From assembly GCF_018320785.1 (NCBI RefSeq), contig NC_054871.1, forward strand, positions 16,860,339-16,924,338: a stretch of DNA of 64,000 nucleotides. Reading direction: 5' to 3'. Below, one piece after another: positions 44,301-58,047 of the stretch. Every line of letters starts with the position of its first letter. The stretch's first letter is position 1. This stretch comes from Cheilinus undulatus (taxonomy: Eukaryota > Chordata > Actinopteri > Labriformes > Labridae). Below the pieces are notes generated by a model that saw nothing but the letters and a program-made list of their open reading frames with translations, was not told where the DNA came from and ran no database searches. Both the position numbers and the translations under genes were made by a program.

Positions 44301-47300
44301 ACCAAAACCCTTCTCCTCCTCCCAGTCCAAAGTACTCAAACAGCACATCCTCCTCCAAGTGTAAATACACAGTGGACAATTCTAGACCGAGTACAGATAT
44401 GGAGTACGACCCTCTTTCCAACTACACGGCCGGAATTGCTGTGAAAAGTAAGCGGGAAGAGGGTACGAAAGTTACTAAGCCACATAAACTTCAAGGATCA
44501 AACATGCCTGATGAGGAGTACGTCATAGCTGTGAAAAAGCCACGGCTGCAGGGTGTAGACTCTAAAAAATACACTTTCTCTGACTCCGATGAGGAAAGCT
44601 CAGGGACGGAGTATCGACCCACCTCGCTTAGTAATGTTCAGCAGAGAAAGGGCAACAACAGTGGGTCTCTTTGGGATATAGAGAAGAAAGAAAGAACTGA
44701 AAGTACGCCTAATGCACTGACACAGAGGAATAAAGAAGACTCAGCAGGGGACTCAGATGTCCAAGAAAGTGTGAAGCATAAGGACAGCACAGAGAAAAAG
44801 AAAGTGGAAAGTCAAAGTAGTCACGGGAAAAGTGGCAAATCAGAGAAAGCGTATAAAGCTGAAAAGGAAGTAAACAAAAAAAGTGGTAGTAAGAGTGTTA
44901 GCAGCAGCAGTAAAGACAAAGGGTCAACAAAGAGCTCAATCCAGGACTCTGCAAAGAAGGAGAACAAGAGTCATGAAAAAAGAGATGATAGGAAAAACAC
45001 AGTTAAGGCTAAAACCTCAGATAAAACTCAGAGGGAAGGCAGACAAGAAAAAAGAAGTGATGGGAAGACAAAAGTTGTAGAGAAAGTTAAAACAGACTCT
45101 AGAAAACGGGATAAAGACACAGAAAATCGTGCAAAGGAAAGCAAGAAACCCAAGCTTTCAGACAAAGACAAGGAACACAGTAAGTATAAGGAGCACCAAC
45201 ACAAAAATGGTAAACTTGATAGCAATAAAAGAGAAAAGGATGGAAAGAAAACTAGCAAAAGCAGTTCTAGCAGTAGTAGCCATAGTAAAGGGAGTTCTGC
45301 AAACATCAAAGAAAAGGAGAAGCATAATATCAGCTCCTCAAATGGGAAAAGACTGGAGTGTAAAAAGAGAAGTCTGAGTCTCAGTCACGCTGATCTGTTT
45401 GGAGACGAGAGTCCAGATGAGGTTGAGCTGATAGTTATTGATGAGACGGATGATGAAGAGGAAGAAAGACTGGTAAGAAAATCTGCCGATGCTTTGAAAA
45501 GAGGACGTCTGAACAAAAGGAAAGCATCAGAACTGACTCCGTCTTCCTCTGATGACGAGGGAGGTGATGTTGTGGAGATCAGGGCAGGCAAAGACAGAGT
45601 TGACAGTGTTGGAATTGACTTCTCTAGTTTCCAAGATGACCTGGACTTTGACTCCGATCCTATGGAGGAATGTTTACGGATTTTCAATGAGTCCAATGAC
45701 GTTAAGAAGGAGGACAAGGGAAGGCAAGCTAAACAGGTATCAGTGTTGCTATCTCATAATAATTTTCCATCTTCTCTGTCATTTTATATTCATATTATTC
45801 AAATGGTAGATAAAATAAACATGTCATGTTGCCCCCCCCAGCCCCCACGAGAGACAGAGGAGGAGAAAAGCACAGAGAGCACTTTAACCACTCTCTTTCC
45901 TGGTCAAAAGAAGAGAGTATCCCATTTTGTTGCCAAAGGAAATGTAAGTTTGGGAAATGTTTGTCTCTCTATATCCCATAGTGTGGTCAGAAGGCAGTGG
46001 GGTGACCACCCATTATACTTTCTAAACATGCAAATGTACATAGAGATTAAAAGAAAGCAAATACTGTGACCATGCCGGCACAACTGCTCACACAATATAG
46101 TAACTAGTAAAATATAATGAAATAAAGGTTCTCCTTGGTTAAAGAGCAATTTTATTGTGACTTATTAAAGTTAATCACTCTTCCACTCTACAATCTTAAC
46201 AGTTTTCGATAACTCCCTGTGAGCACATGACTGTGTTCAGTTTTCGCTTTCTGTGCTAAAATGATGTTAGAAGTTTAATATGAAGACTTAGTTAAGGGCT
46301 CTGGTTGATTTTATCTTTTCAGTGCCATGCTTTGTATTTTAGGTGCAAGATGTTAACTTTTTGAGCTATTGTTTTTCTGTTTCCATCAGACTGATGCACC
46401 TTCAAAGCCTGTCGTTCAGCCATACAAAAGACTCACAGCGCAGGAGGTCTGTTATCGACGTATGCAGATGGCTCAGGAGCAAGCTGCTCAACTGTCTGCT
46501 TCAGTCAAAGCTTCTTCACAGAGCTCCAGCCCTGGCTTCTCTGGAGAGAAGAAGAGGATAGCACACCGTCCAAACCCACAGATGACATCCCCCAAAACAA
46601 GTACAAGTGCCTCCTCTTAGACTTAGCCTCTGTTTTAGATTATACTGAGGTCTATGACTTTGTCCTGGTCAATTCTGAATATGTTCAAGTGATGAAACCC
46701 CTTTTTCTAGATAAAATACTCTGATTTGTAAAGATTTTTTGACTGTTTAAAGGAAGAAGCCATACTTACCATCTGTCCTAAAATGTCCCTCAGATGTCAA
46801 ACCAGCTGCCAGTCGAGTGCTTTCCCCGAGCCAGTCCCATCAAACTGTCAAGACCCAAACCACTGCTGGCATCTTGTCCAAGACCACGTCCACCGTCACA
46901 CAGAAAAGGATGGCACACACGCCCACAATTAAGGTACCTAAAATATGTCATAATTGTATTCTTTTTTTGTGCTTTTGTGTCTGCTTATCCTTATTGATTT
47001 ATTTATAAGATGAGTTGTCCTTCTGGAGAGAAATCTTTTATTTACCCTTGTCTATTTGTCTTTTGACTTTTTCAGAGTAATTCCATGAAGCGACCCATTA
47101 TCCCAACTGAATTTGGGGCCAAAGTTCCCACCAACATCCGCCAGCGCTACCTCAACACTTTCATAGATGAATGTGTCAAATTTTGCCCGTCAGAACAAGA
47201 GGCGATCCAGATGGTGAGACTAACTCCTGGTTTTCAAGAGAGCTGCATATTCTTAGCACTTCATGCTTTAAAATCTTCAGTACCAGGCCTATTGTGATCA

Positions 47301-50300
47301 CAGTTGGGCCACTTTTAATAGCCTCTCTCTTATTTTGTGAAATTCGTCCATGAAATGAAAACAATGGCACACTATGAAGTAAATACTGCGTATTTAATGC
47401 AGTTCTTTTTGAACAGAGCCCTCAGTTCAAATCAAAAAATGAGCTGTCTGGGTGAGCATCGTGTCTGTACTGGTCTTGGAAATGTCTAGCCACACCGTTA
47501 CTGTGGTTAAGGGAATGGAGCGTATAACAGGAGGTGCTTGGGCGACTGAGCACGCAGGCGGTGGCTGTGAATAGTCGTGCTCTATCACAAGTAATGGAAC
47601 AAAACATGAATAGAATGAAGGGACAGATCGGCACTTTCCAGTAGCTGTTCATGCTTAGCCATGTAGCAATCTTTGATTTATCATCCAGTGTTTCCCCAGC
47701 ATCAGTAAGCGTACCATGGCAGCTGCCATGACAGACCATTACATCTATGAAAATGAAGAGTTTTCCTGGTTTTGAAAACTGATTTCAAACTTATAAAAAC
47801 AGAGAAAAATAATAATAATTATCTTACACAAAGTAAACAACTCAGTGCAACATAAGTGTGTCAAATGCAATACTGTGATTTACATATCAGAACGTTATAT
47901 GTGAACCACACCTAATTAATCACACTTTCTTCATTTTCAAGCTTGTTTATAGATATATACCAAAATAAAATATATTTTTAATATTATCTGTAGCACATTT
48001 GTTTCAGTCAAATAAAAACATTATTACGTACATATGTTTTTATCCTGAAATATAACCCCTATTAGATGTACAATAATCAATATATTAGTTAATACTGATT
48101 TTGTACCTTAGTATATTGGCATTTATATTTATAAACACATATCTATTCAAGTTGAAGCGCAACATATAAATATTGATTAATATTATTAGCCTGAACAGAT
48201 GTTTGTCTATATCCAACAGAATGAATGGACACAAACAGGTTTAAATGTTGTTGGTATAAGGAGGGACATTTTGCCCTTTTAATTCACTTTTTAAAGGAGA
48301 AAATGTACATGGAATATGTTTGAAACGGATCTTGAAGATAAGAGCATGTTTTTTTATTTATCATTTACATTAGTCTCACAGCTTAGTCAGTCTTAAAATA
48401 CTAATTTAGAACTATTTATATCAACATGAAACAAGAATGGTTGAAAGAAGTTGTCACTGACAGATATCGGACTGTTTCAGGCCCTGGATGAGGAGAAGCT
48501 GGTGTATGAGCGCAGTAGCAGTAAGAACATCTACCTCAATGTAGCTGTAAACACCCTGAAGAAGCTCCGCAGCAAGAGCAGCGCCGGTCCATCACCTGTC
48601 ACCAGTATGTCACATCTATACTTGAGCAGAATAACACACTGTACACAGCATTTAATACTTAAGTAGTAGATCATGTGTGTCAAATACAGGAAGGCTATGG
48701 TACATGTCATTGGGAACTTGTGTGTGTTTCTGCAGAGGAGCCAGGATCTGCAGCTAACAGGAAAGCTCAGTCCCATGAGGAGGTCCTGGGAGGTCGTCTG
48801 GCTGCTACAACCAGCTTCACGGTCAACAGGATGGGTAGACAACAAGAGGAGAAACTTACAGGTTAGAGGGGTGCTGAGCAATGATATGTTTTCAGAGTTT
48901 AGGGTCCTTTCAAGATGCTGTTGGTGAAGTATTTCTAAAGTTTTTGCTGTCTTGACCTCATTATGACAGCATTAAAATACAGACTGTACCTTTAAAATAG
49001 AAAGTTGCAAGAAGGAGAGAAATAAAGAGGAAACAGAAAGTATCTCTGTGTTAAGTACACAGCTGTCGTCACTTTCAGTTGACTCAGTGATGTGTGGAGT
49101 CGGTTTACAGTAAAGAAACTGTTCAAACACTCATGTGACATCCTCCAGGTGCTGCTTGCAGTGAAACTTTCAGCCTCATGACCTGACGTCAGAGGGGAAA
49201 TGTTTACCATTTGGTTTATTACTGCAGCAAGAAATCACCTGATATACCCTTTAGTTATATACGGGTTCCTTTACTGGGATCAGATCTGGGAAAAAAGACT
49301 CCATCAAAGATATTTGCTGACAGTTCCATCTGATATCAGGCCACCAAACACCCAGCCACCAACTGTTAGAGGTTATCTTTGATTAGAGGCAAATCTCTTT
49401 TTAACAAAGGCACTGTATGAAAACTTTAGATTGATTCTGGTTCCAATTCTGGCTAAACTTTCAGTCGGCTGTTGCATAATAAGCAAATAAACTACTGACC
49501 TAACAACAGCAGGCCACTTTTTCCTATTGCTGACTTGATAAAGTTGATTAGCAAGTTTAGACTTGCTGTACATTTTAAATTTATTTCAATCACTAATCAC
49601 TTTAAGTTGACCTATAATACTGCTGATCCATATTTGGCTGCGTGCATATAATGTTACTGTGTTGGCTGGCCATACTAAATCTCAGCAAAGTTTCAAAACA
49701 TGAGACACACAGTACTGTATTTAAGTTTTAGGCATTTTTGGGTCAAAAAGTGAGGCTTCAGTAAGGCCAAGATGTGGGGAGTAAGCGGCCTGAGGGCACC
49801 AGGCCGGGAAGGAGGTTTGACACAACCAAGGCTGTGTTCTGGATTTCTTTGCATATTACCAGAGGCATGGAAAAATAATCAGTTGAAAAAAATCTGAAAG
49901 TCCACACCTTTAGGGTGATGTAAGGGGTGGATGTGGCGAGTAAATGCGGCCAAGGGTACCACCCAGGAGGGTGTCTAAGATTGCCATGAGCCCCTGGTCA
50001 TGCCGTGGATGTCCCAAGTGACTGAAAACTTCATAGCAGGTGTGAAAAAGCCCCTTTGGCACACGTGTGTTTTCATGTCGAGCTTGACTCTGGCAGCCCT
50101 CCATCTCCTCTCCAGCCCTGGATTCTGGTACATCAGGCCCAACGATGAATCCTTAGTGGCCTATGCACATGCCTATAATTTAGGCACATGACTATTTTTG
50201 TGTTATCCCAGGATTTGTTTTCCTACTTCTCTGAACAGCTAGTTCTGAGTTTGTTTAGCCTGACATCTGGGCGGACCAAATCTTGAGTTCAATATCAGCC

Positions 50301-53300
50301 ACTCAGCTACTTCTTCAAATTCCCCCTCACCTTCCAAGTTCACAATATAAACAAATGGAGTGATTCCAGAGAGCCAGCCAATCAGGAAAGTCATCATTTT
50401 GGAGGAGGCACTTAAAGATGGCATTTGAAACAAAGCGCTTAGACAGAAGCTGGAAGGGTTTATATAGATGCCAACTAATGATAAATGAGGAGACTTTTGA
50501 GCTGCAGAGCTCCTCATTAAATGCTCTAGACTGACACAAAGAAATCCAAAAATAAGCATAATTAGGTCCTCTTTAGAGTAATTTTAGATGAAAAGTGTTT
50601 CTTTTCTACATTAACAAAACTAATCTCCTTATTATGGGGAAATCACTCATTAAACATTTCGTGTGTGGCTTATATTTAAGGTTTGTGGTGCAAGCTTTCA
50701 GACCCCCCTAGCAGTGTACTTTTCCCCACAGGCTGACTGCTCCTCATGTCAGGGCAGAGCCCAGTGTTGCAGTCTACCATGATTCAAACTTTGTTGATGT
50801 GCTACATCACAAATGCTATTATTCTACATCTGCACAGCCAGTCCTTACATATAACTTCTATAAACTGCAAAATTCTCACTGAGGTTTGATCTTGAATGAT
50901 TTTTGCTGCTGTTAGGAACTGAAAAGCAGAACCATAATTCATGTGCTTTATCATATCCATGAATCTCAGAACTTAGGGAAAACTAGACCTTCAATAATTA
51001 AACATCCAACAATATCAGCAACTTCTTTTCAATGTAGATTTTTGGATTTTAAAGACTTTTGAATAGAAATGCTTCTCCTGTGTGAGTATTCTCCTGTGTT
51101 TTCTCTTCTTAATTAAACAAGCATTGCAAGTCATGGAAGTTTTTCCTTTTTTCAATTTTCTGACCAAATAATTACTCCAAAAAACAAAGAATATGTTCAT
51201 GGAATTAATAGGTATTTGTAGCAGTTCTGTCAAAATATTATTATGTAATAGTTAAGAGGCTTTAATGGTTGACATAATCAACTAACCAAGCAACTTAGTT
51301 GGTTATTTAAAAAAAATAAAGAGAAAATAATCAGGCAAATGATTATTAGTCACGACTGTGCAGATGTGTACTATGCATAAGGGAGAACAGAAAGGTGGCA
51401 TGGTTGTTTTAGAAGTGTGTTTCTAACTCTTCATACAAATGTTAAATTAAACTTAGCAGATCCTGTTGACGGTTTTGTCAGATGGATATGTTTCTCCACA
51501 TACATAAAAATGTATTTATTATTCATTTAATCATCTGTTTCTTTACATTCTAACTGTATGTTTTTTGACTTCTGTGTGTGAAGTCTGCATGTGTTTCACT
51601 TGTTTCTCTGTCTTACTTGCAGGAACCACACTGTATAGGAAGCTGAAGACATACCTGATGACAGAGGAGCAGCTCCAGGAGCATGGATACCCGAGACCAA
51701 ACCCTGAGGCTGCAGGCAGAGCTCTCATCTACAACCAGCCCGAGAAAAAAAACACCCCAGACCGTGAGTTACTGCATGACCCAACAGCTGGATTTGTGAT
51801 ATTAAACATATTTTTATTGGTCTGCTTTTACCAAACAGTTATTTGACTCTCTCATCTCTGTGATTTGTCTCCAGCATTCAACAAAATTTGCTGTCGATGT
51901 GGAGCGGAATATAGAGTCAACGTTAACGGCAGCTGTGTTCGCAAAGAAGAATGTAGCTTTCACTGGGGACGGCTGCGCAGGCATAAAGGTTGGTTTTTCT
52001 GCATCAATTCAAATTCTTCATCTTAAATTTTTGTCTATTTTTTCTTGAAGTCATTCTGCCAAATTAACTTCCTCTTTGTCTCTTACACCATAGTTCCTAA
52101 CTTTTATTTCCCTGTCTTTCCAATCCTCTCCGTCAGTTGCTGGAGGCTGGGAGACAAACTACAGCTGCTGTGCTGCGGCTGTGGGCGCTCCTGGCTGCCA
52201 AGTTGCCAAGGTATCATCTTTCTTCAAACCATTTTGTTAAATTTTCCATTAAAAATGTGGGTTGTCACCACTTCTATGTATGAATTAGATACTCTGATTC
52301 ATGTATTTGAACATTTAACGATGACAATGCAAAAAATTATTCAGAAGATAATTTGATTACAGTACCACAGTCTTTCAGTAATTAAGCTCCTAGCCTTTAG
52401 TTGGTTTATTACACCAGATCTGTAAATTGTGATCGTGTAGAGAATGTAATACTCTTTAATGTTTTTCTTACACCTGTGTTTACTGGTTTTTAAAGTTTTT
52501 GACACTTGACTAATAATGAACTGCATTATAACTCCCTTCATAGCTAAAGGTATTAAGGATATGCATCTTTATTTATTTATGGGATGTGTTTTAGTAGAAA
52601 TATTTGAATTTAGTGTTTTGCTTACTTGTTTCTTTACACCAAAGACAGTTTATGAACTTTTAATATAAGACCACAAAACATTCCTAGTACAGTTTTACAT
52701 TGTAATCCTCCTGTATCACACCGGACATTTTTGTCCGAAAGGGTGAATTTTTCCATCTTTTACTTTGTGATAATTTTGTCTGTGTTGCTGCTGGTGTTTG
52801 TAGGAAGGATGCTTTATTAATACATGTTGATGTTTTTTTTTTTTTAAAGGGTCTATGGTTTACTCTGTACAAATTAACTACCCTTATAAGCCATTCAAAA
52901 AATGTGCACTGCAAAAACTTTAAGAAATAATATCAAAAATCCTTTTTACTTCATGTTCTTGGATTCATTCTTTTCATCAACTTCAGTTGTGTCCAAAACT
53001 ACCAAATACGTTATTATTTGGGGGATTTTATCCCTTTAGCAGTCATTTTTATTTTTATAAAAAAATAAAATCAAATCACAAATAAAGAGCTTTTTTCTAA
53101 AAAAACAACACACATTTTAGGTGCCAGGGTTTTTTAAGAGCATGTTCCTCGTTAGGGGTTATGTAATATTTGGTAGTACTGACCAGGAATGTGAGCGATT
53201 TTAAGAAGAAAATATCTATCTGTAATTGTTTATAGCAGGTTATGTAAGGGGACATTTTTGTCAACAAATGGCTTATTTGGGAGACAGTGCCAAAAAAACA

Positions 53301-56300
53301 AATATAGCATCAAATTCAATTTTGCTGCTTAGCTTTGATACATCTAGGACCATGCTTAAAAAAAATACTCCTGCCGCCTGGCATTTGTTTTTTTAGAAAT
53401 GTATTAATTTGTGTACTTTTTTTTTTCATCAAAAACAGCCCCCACTGCTGTAGTCACACTGGTATTTAAAGAGTTAAAATCCCCCAAATAATCCAATATT
53501 TCGTTGTTTTTGTCAGGACTGGAGTCAGTGAAGAGAATTAATGAAAATACGAGGAGAAAAAATCTTTTTTATCTTTTTATTTATTGATATTTTTCACAGC
53601 AGACATTTTTGTCACTAAATAGCTTATAAGGGACCCAGACTTTACATCTTACACTGAACAAAAAGTAATGATGCATTAATGCAATATTTAAAGATGGAGC
53701 TGTCAAACTAACACATCCAGGTCTGTGCTTGAAAAAAATCCAAGCCACCCGATATTTATTTAGCAGAAATGCACTTTTTTCATAATAAAAGAACTGTGAC
53801 TTCTAGTGTACAATTAAAGGGTTAAAAGCCCCAAAATATTCAAATATTTGGTAGTTTTGGCCAGGATTAAATTCTAATTAATAAAAATAATAATTAATAA
53901 AAAAGATTATTAGAAAAATATTTTCATATAACTTTTTATTAATGTTTTTTGGTGCTTGTATTTTTTTAAAGCACAAAAGGCTTATTAGGATATTATATTT
54001 GAACGATACCAGCAGGTTAAGTGTTCTTAACCCTTGAACATTTCTTATTTTTTCATTTTTCCTCAGCAACACGTTCAGGACGGGCGTAAAGAGTCTTTAG
54101 ACGGCTACGTCACAACATTCAGTAAATCGCTCCCACTTGATGGTAATGGAGGCGTGTTCGCCTTGGACTGTGAGATGGTGAGTCAGTCAGAGAGTTGAAC
54201 TTTACAAAAACTTTTATCTGAAATCACAAATTTCCTAACTTTTGCCAGTGGAAACATGAATAGTTGTGTACTGTACCAGACTGAACGGGACTGGGCCGCT
54301 TTGTGGGAACACAATAAGGATGCTTGGCTCCTTAGATGCTTGTTCTTTGACTCTGTAATTGTTTGGTACTTTCATATTTACAGACACATGATTGTGTATT
54401 TTCTCTCCTGTGTATCAGTGTTACACAAAGCAGGGTCTGGAGCTGACGAGGGTCACCGTCATTGACTCTGATAGGAAGGTCATCTACGACACATTTGTCA
54501 AACCTGAGAGCAAAGTGGTAGATTACAACACACGGTGAGTTTGTCTGCTGCTGCTTCACACTGGGTGGGTCAGTTGGATATTTAATTTACCATTTTGTCC
54601 TCTTTGAAACGGTCATAGTGGTGTAAAATAAGCATCTGCTTTATTTCTCAGGTTCTCAGGTGTGACAGAAGAAGACTTAGAGAATGCTACCATCACTCTG
54701 AGAGACGTCCAGGCCGTGCTGCTCAGTATGTTCAGTGCTGAATCCATCCTCATAGGACACAGTCTGGAGAGCGATCTGCTCGCTCTGAAGGTAAACTGGA
54801 CCTAAAATTGATTTATTAATAGTAACAGTAATAATGCAGAAATGTAACAAATGCCTTAATATGTTTAAGTCCAGTTTATGTGACTTTGTTTTTCCTTACA
54901 TTTTCAGTTTTTTAAGTTTTGATGGCTGAAAACTGAATCTCACTTACTCTCAACAGTCTCTTGCAGGAAAAAATAAACATATTTGATAGGGAAATCTGGC
55001 TCTGTTAACAGTGATATTATACAATAATCAGAATTAAGTTTCTATCAGTGAGCCTAAAATACAGGGTGTCTGTAGGATCTGAAAAAGTTAGTGAAAAGAG
55101 GTTAAGGCTAGTTTACCCACCTTTGTTTTCATGTTAAGTTTAACACAAGACATACATTACGGAATAATCCTTCAGCCTGTTGAAGTAGAAGACCAGCCCT
55201 TCCATGGTCAGTTACTTTATGGTACCAAATTAGGTTTTTTTTTCTCTTCTTCTAATCTCAAAATATAACTGTGTTGCTAATATAACCGGCTAGAAATTGA
55301 AGATATAATAGGGTCTTAAAATGGTATTAAAAAATATTAAATTTAATGTCAGATTTTATGTATATGCCATGAAATACACTAAAAACCTTTGATCAAGCAC
55401 TGCCTTTATATGTCTGTCCCTTGTCTCCAGCTGATCCACAGTTCAGTCGTAGACACGGCCATTGTGTTTCCTCACCGTCTTGGCTTACCCTACAAACGCG
55501 CCTTGAGGAATTTGATGGCCGACCACCTCAAACGCATCATCCAGGACAATGGTGAGAAAATGTGCAGAGCTATCAGCAGCTGTAGGGTTAATAGGTGTTT
55601 ATCTGCAGCAGTTATTGTCATAATACTTAAACAATGCCTTGACAGTGAAGTAAATATGCTGACCGGGAAATTATTATGACATTTGTAGGATTTGAAAAAG
55701 CAAAATGGATAAATTTAGACACCATTTTAGTTCCCAAACCCTGAAAAAGCACTGTTAGTTTTCGGGATCAGGGCCTTAAAGCACTTTATCCCCATTAACG
55801 CAGATAAATACATAATCCGCTGTCACATCAACATGGCCCCAGTTACACAAACAGACCCCCTCATCCGTATGCTGAGCACATTTATGCTCCCATAGCATAA
55901 TCCCATAATCTCCATATGTTACCCACTCCTGATAAATTCCATGAAAACAAAAACAACCAAACATTGACTCACTGATCAGTCAGCATCGCTTTGTCTGGGT
56001 TTTTGTGCACAGTTTGAAATAAGTCGGTGTCTTTCGGGGCGTTTTAATGTGCCCACAGGGGCTGCAGAGGGCTAAAAGTTGAAGAGGGAGAAAACCTTAT
56101 TATAATAGTTTAAAGAAGCTGTAGCCAAAAATGCAAAAGTTTATTAAAGAACACTTAAACACCAGTAGATTTAAGATTCTATAGATTAAATGTTGATATT
56201 AGTGAAGAGTGTGGAGACAATTGTAAAGGAATTGATCCACTAATTTGACTATACTAAATTCAGAAATATGTACACTGTGCATTATGTTAGATTCAGAGAA

Positions 56301-58047
56301 TGTGACAATATTCCCATTTTGTCATCTTTGTATTTTGGTTAAATTAATGCAGTGCAGATGAATGAATTAGACTGCATGTCCTGCATATCACCAGCAGATG
56401 TCACCCATGTCCTCTGTGCAAAACCTCAGAGGTTTCGAAGCCTAATTTTTCCCTCACTGCTCATTTGTTGACTGCAGTCTCTCTGTGAATCTCCTATATG
56501 TTTCTGTCATATCCTCCTTTCAATAACAGCACCATAAACTGTCCCTTAGAAAATTTAAGCTTAAAAGATTGTTGTGTAATCATGTTGGCTGGTTGGTTGG
56601 TCTGCAGCATGAGTTCAGACCGAAAAACAGAGAATAAAATTTAGTTATGAATGTGCTAAAATGAGATTTTAATCAAGTATATTCTCTAGATGCCATTTCT
56701 TCCTGATTTTTTTAAGATTAATTTTGGCTTTTTTGTGCCTTTGTTTTTGATAGAGGAGGACAGTGGAAAGGGACGAGAGAGTAGGGAGAGACATACGGGA
56801 AAGGGCCATTGGCCAGATTCGAACCCGAGTTGCCCACATACATGGGACACGCCATAAACTATTAGGCCATCTGTGCTCCCTGATTTTTTTGATTCTCTAA
56901 CTTTTTTCCACCATTAGGGTGATCAGGGAACTTCTGAGGGTAAAGTCTCATTAACAATGGTGTAGCCTTACATGAAGCAATTTGCCCAATCATGACAAAT
57001 TTATTTAAAAACTGAATACACTCCCATCAGCCTCTGCTGCATGTTTGCATCTAAACATGCCGCTGTGTAACAGTTATGAAATCCATTGACAAGCTTTAAG
57101 AAATTACATACGTTTCCAGGGCGATGGCTTAGTGCAGTCTGTAGTGCAGGTCCCCCATATACAGTGGATTCAGGATAATGAGAAAGTGAAAACAGAATTT
57201 TAGAAGTTTTGCAAATATATGAAAAAGAAAAAAATGAAATGTCACATTAACATACATATTCAGACCTTTTGCAGAAACACTTGAAATTTTACTCAGGTTC
57301 CTCTCATTTCTCTTGATCTTTGCTGAGATTTTTCTACACCTCAATTGGAGTGCTGCCTGAAAATAAATTGATTAGATGATCTGGAAAGGCAAACGCCTCT
57401 CTATTGAAGGCCATTACAGTTGACAGTTTATATCAGAGCATGAACCAAGCCATGAGGTCAGAGGAACTGCCTGCACAGCTCAGAGACAGGATTGTTGGAA
57501 GGCACAAATCAGGGAAAGCCTGCAAAAAAACATCTGCTTCACTGAAGGGTCAGAATAGCACAACCAGGACTCTTCAAAGAGCTAAACGCCTGGCCAATCT
57601 GAGCGATTGGAGAAGCACCTTAGTACGAAAGGTGACCAAGAACCCAATGGTCACTCTGACTGAGCTCCAGAGATCCTGTGTGGAGATGGGAAAATTTCTG
57701 AAGGACAAACACCACTTTAGCCCTCCTCTGATCTGGGCCTTACTACAGAGTGGCAAAGCTACCTGACATGTTTTAAAAGGTTTATTTTTTAGCACTTTGT
57801 TTACATGTGTCTTTTTAAAATGGCTGTAACCAACCGCTTTTTTGCAGCTTTATCCGATTCCATGTTGTCTTTGTTTATCTAATAATGAAGTAATGGTATT
57901 AAAACTCTGTCATATCGAGGTAAATAACTACTACTTTTCTCTGTGTGTGTTATTCCAGTTGAAGGCCACGACTCGAGCGAGGATGCCTCCGCCTGCATGG
58001 AGCTGATGATCTGGAAGATCAAGGAAGATGCAAAGGTCAAAAGATGA
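41315..58047 (+). CDS. rexo1: RNA exonuclease 1 homolog (elongin A-binding protein 1)
   Basis: Sixteen exons (41315-41495, 43908-45736, 45842-45943, 46390-46600, 46794-46933, 47076-47213, 48481-48604, 48736-48861, 51623-51763, 51875-51988, 52137-52210, 54067-54177, 54419-54534, 54652-54790, 55431-55551, 57959-58047) join in frame to 1251 aa (human about 1221). The N-terminus [14 protein letters not shown] leads into a CCCH-type finger (C13, C29, C34, H38). The 1.8-kb second exon encodes a Lys/Ser-rich disordered region, with conserved [10 protein letters not shown] (about 555) and [17 protein letters not shown] (about 640-657). A Cys-rich segment begins at C1003. The DEDDh 3'-5' exonuclease domain follows: DCE (D1094, E1096), GHSLESDL (D1177) and H1226-x4-D1231. 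In mammals the protein binds elongin A/TFIIS-related factors in the nucleus. The exon 1 donor is non-consensus. Similarity is clear to the last residues (EDAKVKR). Confidence 0.94.
41496..43907. other. rexo1 intron 1
   Basis: The intron starts with an unusual donor, GTCCTG, and ends TTTCTCCCTCGCAG. It contains decayed repeats at about 41930-41990 and 42500-42945, and otherwise nothing recognised. Confidence 0.6.
42512..42945. repeat. Degenerate MITE-like repeat with internal 52-bp units
   Basis: ACGATATTGG at the left end and its complement CCAATATCGT at the right end mark weak terminal inversions. Inside, about three tandem units of roughly 52 bp share the words AAAACACA and ATTTAAAGTTT (42617-42760). 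Confidence 0.35.
49770..49990. repeat. Two diverged copies of a GC-rich segment
   Basis: AAGATGTGGGGAGTAAGCGG near 49769 and GGATGTGGCGAGTAAATGCG near 49929 begin two similar stretches of about 60 bp in rexo1 intron 48862-51622. No function is recognised. Confidence 0.35.
52840..54010. repeat. Inverted plus tandem array of ~350-bp units in rexo1 intron
   Basis: One reverse copy (about 52850-53150) is followed by two or more direct copies (about 53150-53515 and 53515-53870, with a tail to about 54010). Shared landmarks are GACATTTTTGTC (53253 and 53605), TAAAATCCCCCAAATAAT, AATATTTGGTAGTTTTGGCC and CATGCTTAAAAA; the complement of each appears in the first copy. There is no coding frame. Confidence 0.65.
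56710..56880 (-). mobile_element. tRNA-derived SINE, copy 4 (reverse)
   Basis: On the minus strand the head is GGCCTAATAGTTTATGGCG, the B box is GGGTTCGAATCTGGCC and the tail is rich in A/AATC. It lies in the last rexo1 intron. Confidence 0.8.
57160..57775 (+). pseudogene. Truncated Tc1-like element, N-terminal transposase part
   Basis: It begins TACAGTGGATTCAGGATAAT, a Tc1-type terminus. The frame then reads [20 protein letters not shown], followed by [19 protein letters not shown], matching the HTH part of fish Tc1 transposases. Indels and stops occur, and the catalytic domain and right end are missing. It lies in the last rexo1 intron, sense to the gene. Confidence 0.75.

Noticed and set aside
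45028..45717. Minus-strand frames rich in Leu and Ser opposite rexo1 exon 2
   Set aside because: They are the antisense shadow of the Lys/Ser-rich coding exon, where AAG and TCT/AGT codons give Leu/Ser-rich complements without stops.
52211..54066. Possible U12-type intron in rexo1 (donor GTATCATCTT, branch-like TTCTTAAC)
   Set aside because: The donor misses the key C at +6, the branch-like motif is about 37 nt from the acceptor, and a normal pyrimidine tract is present, so an ordinary U2 intron is more likely.
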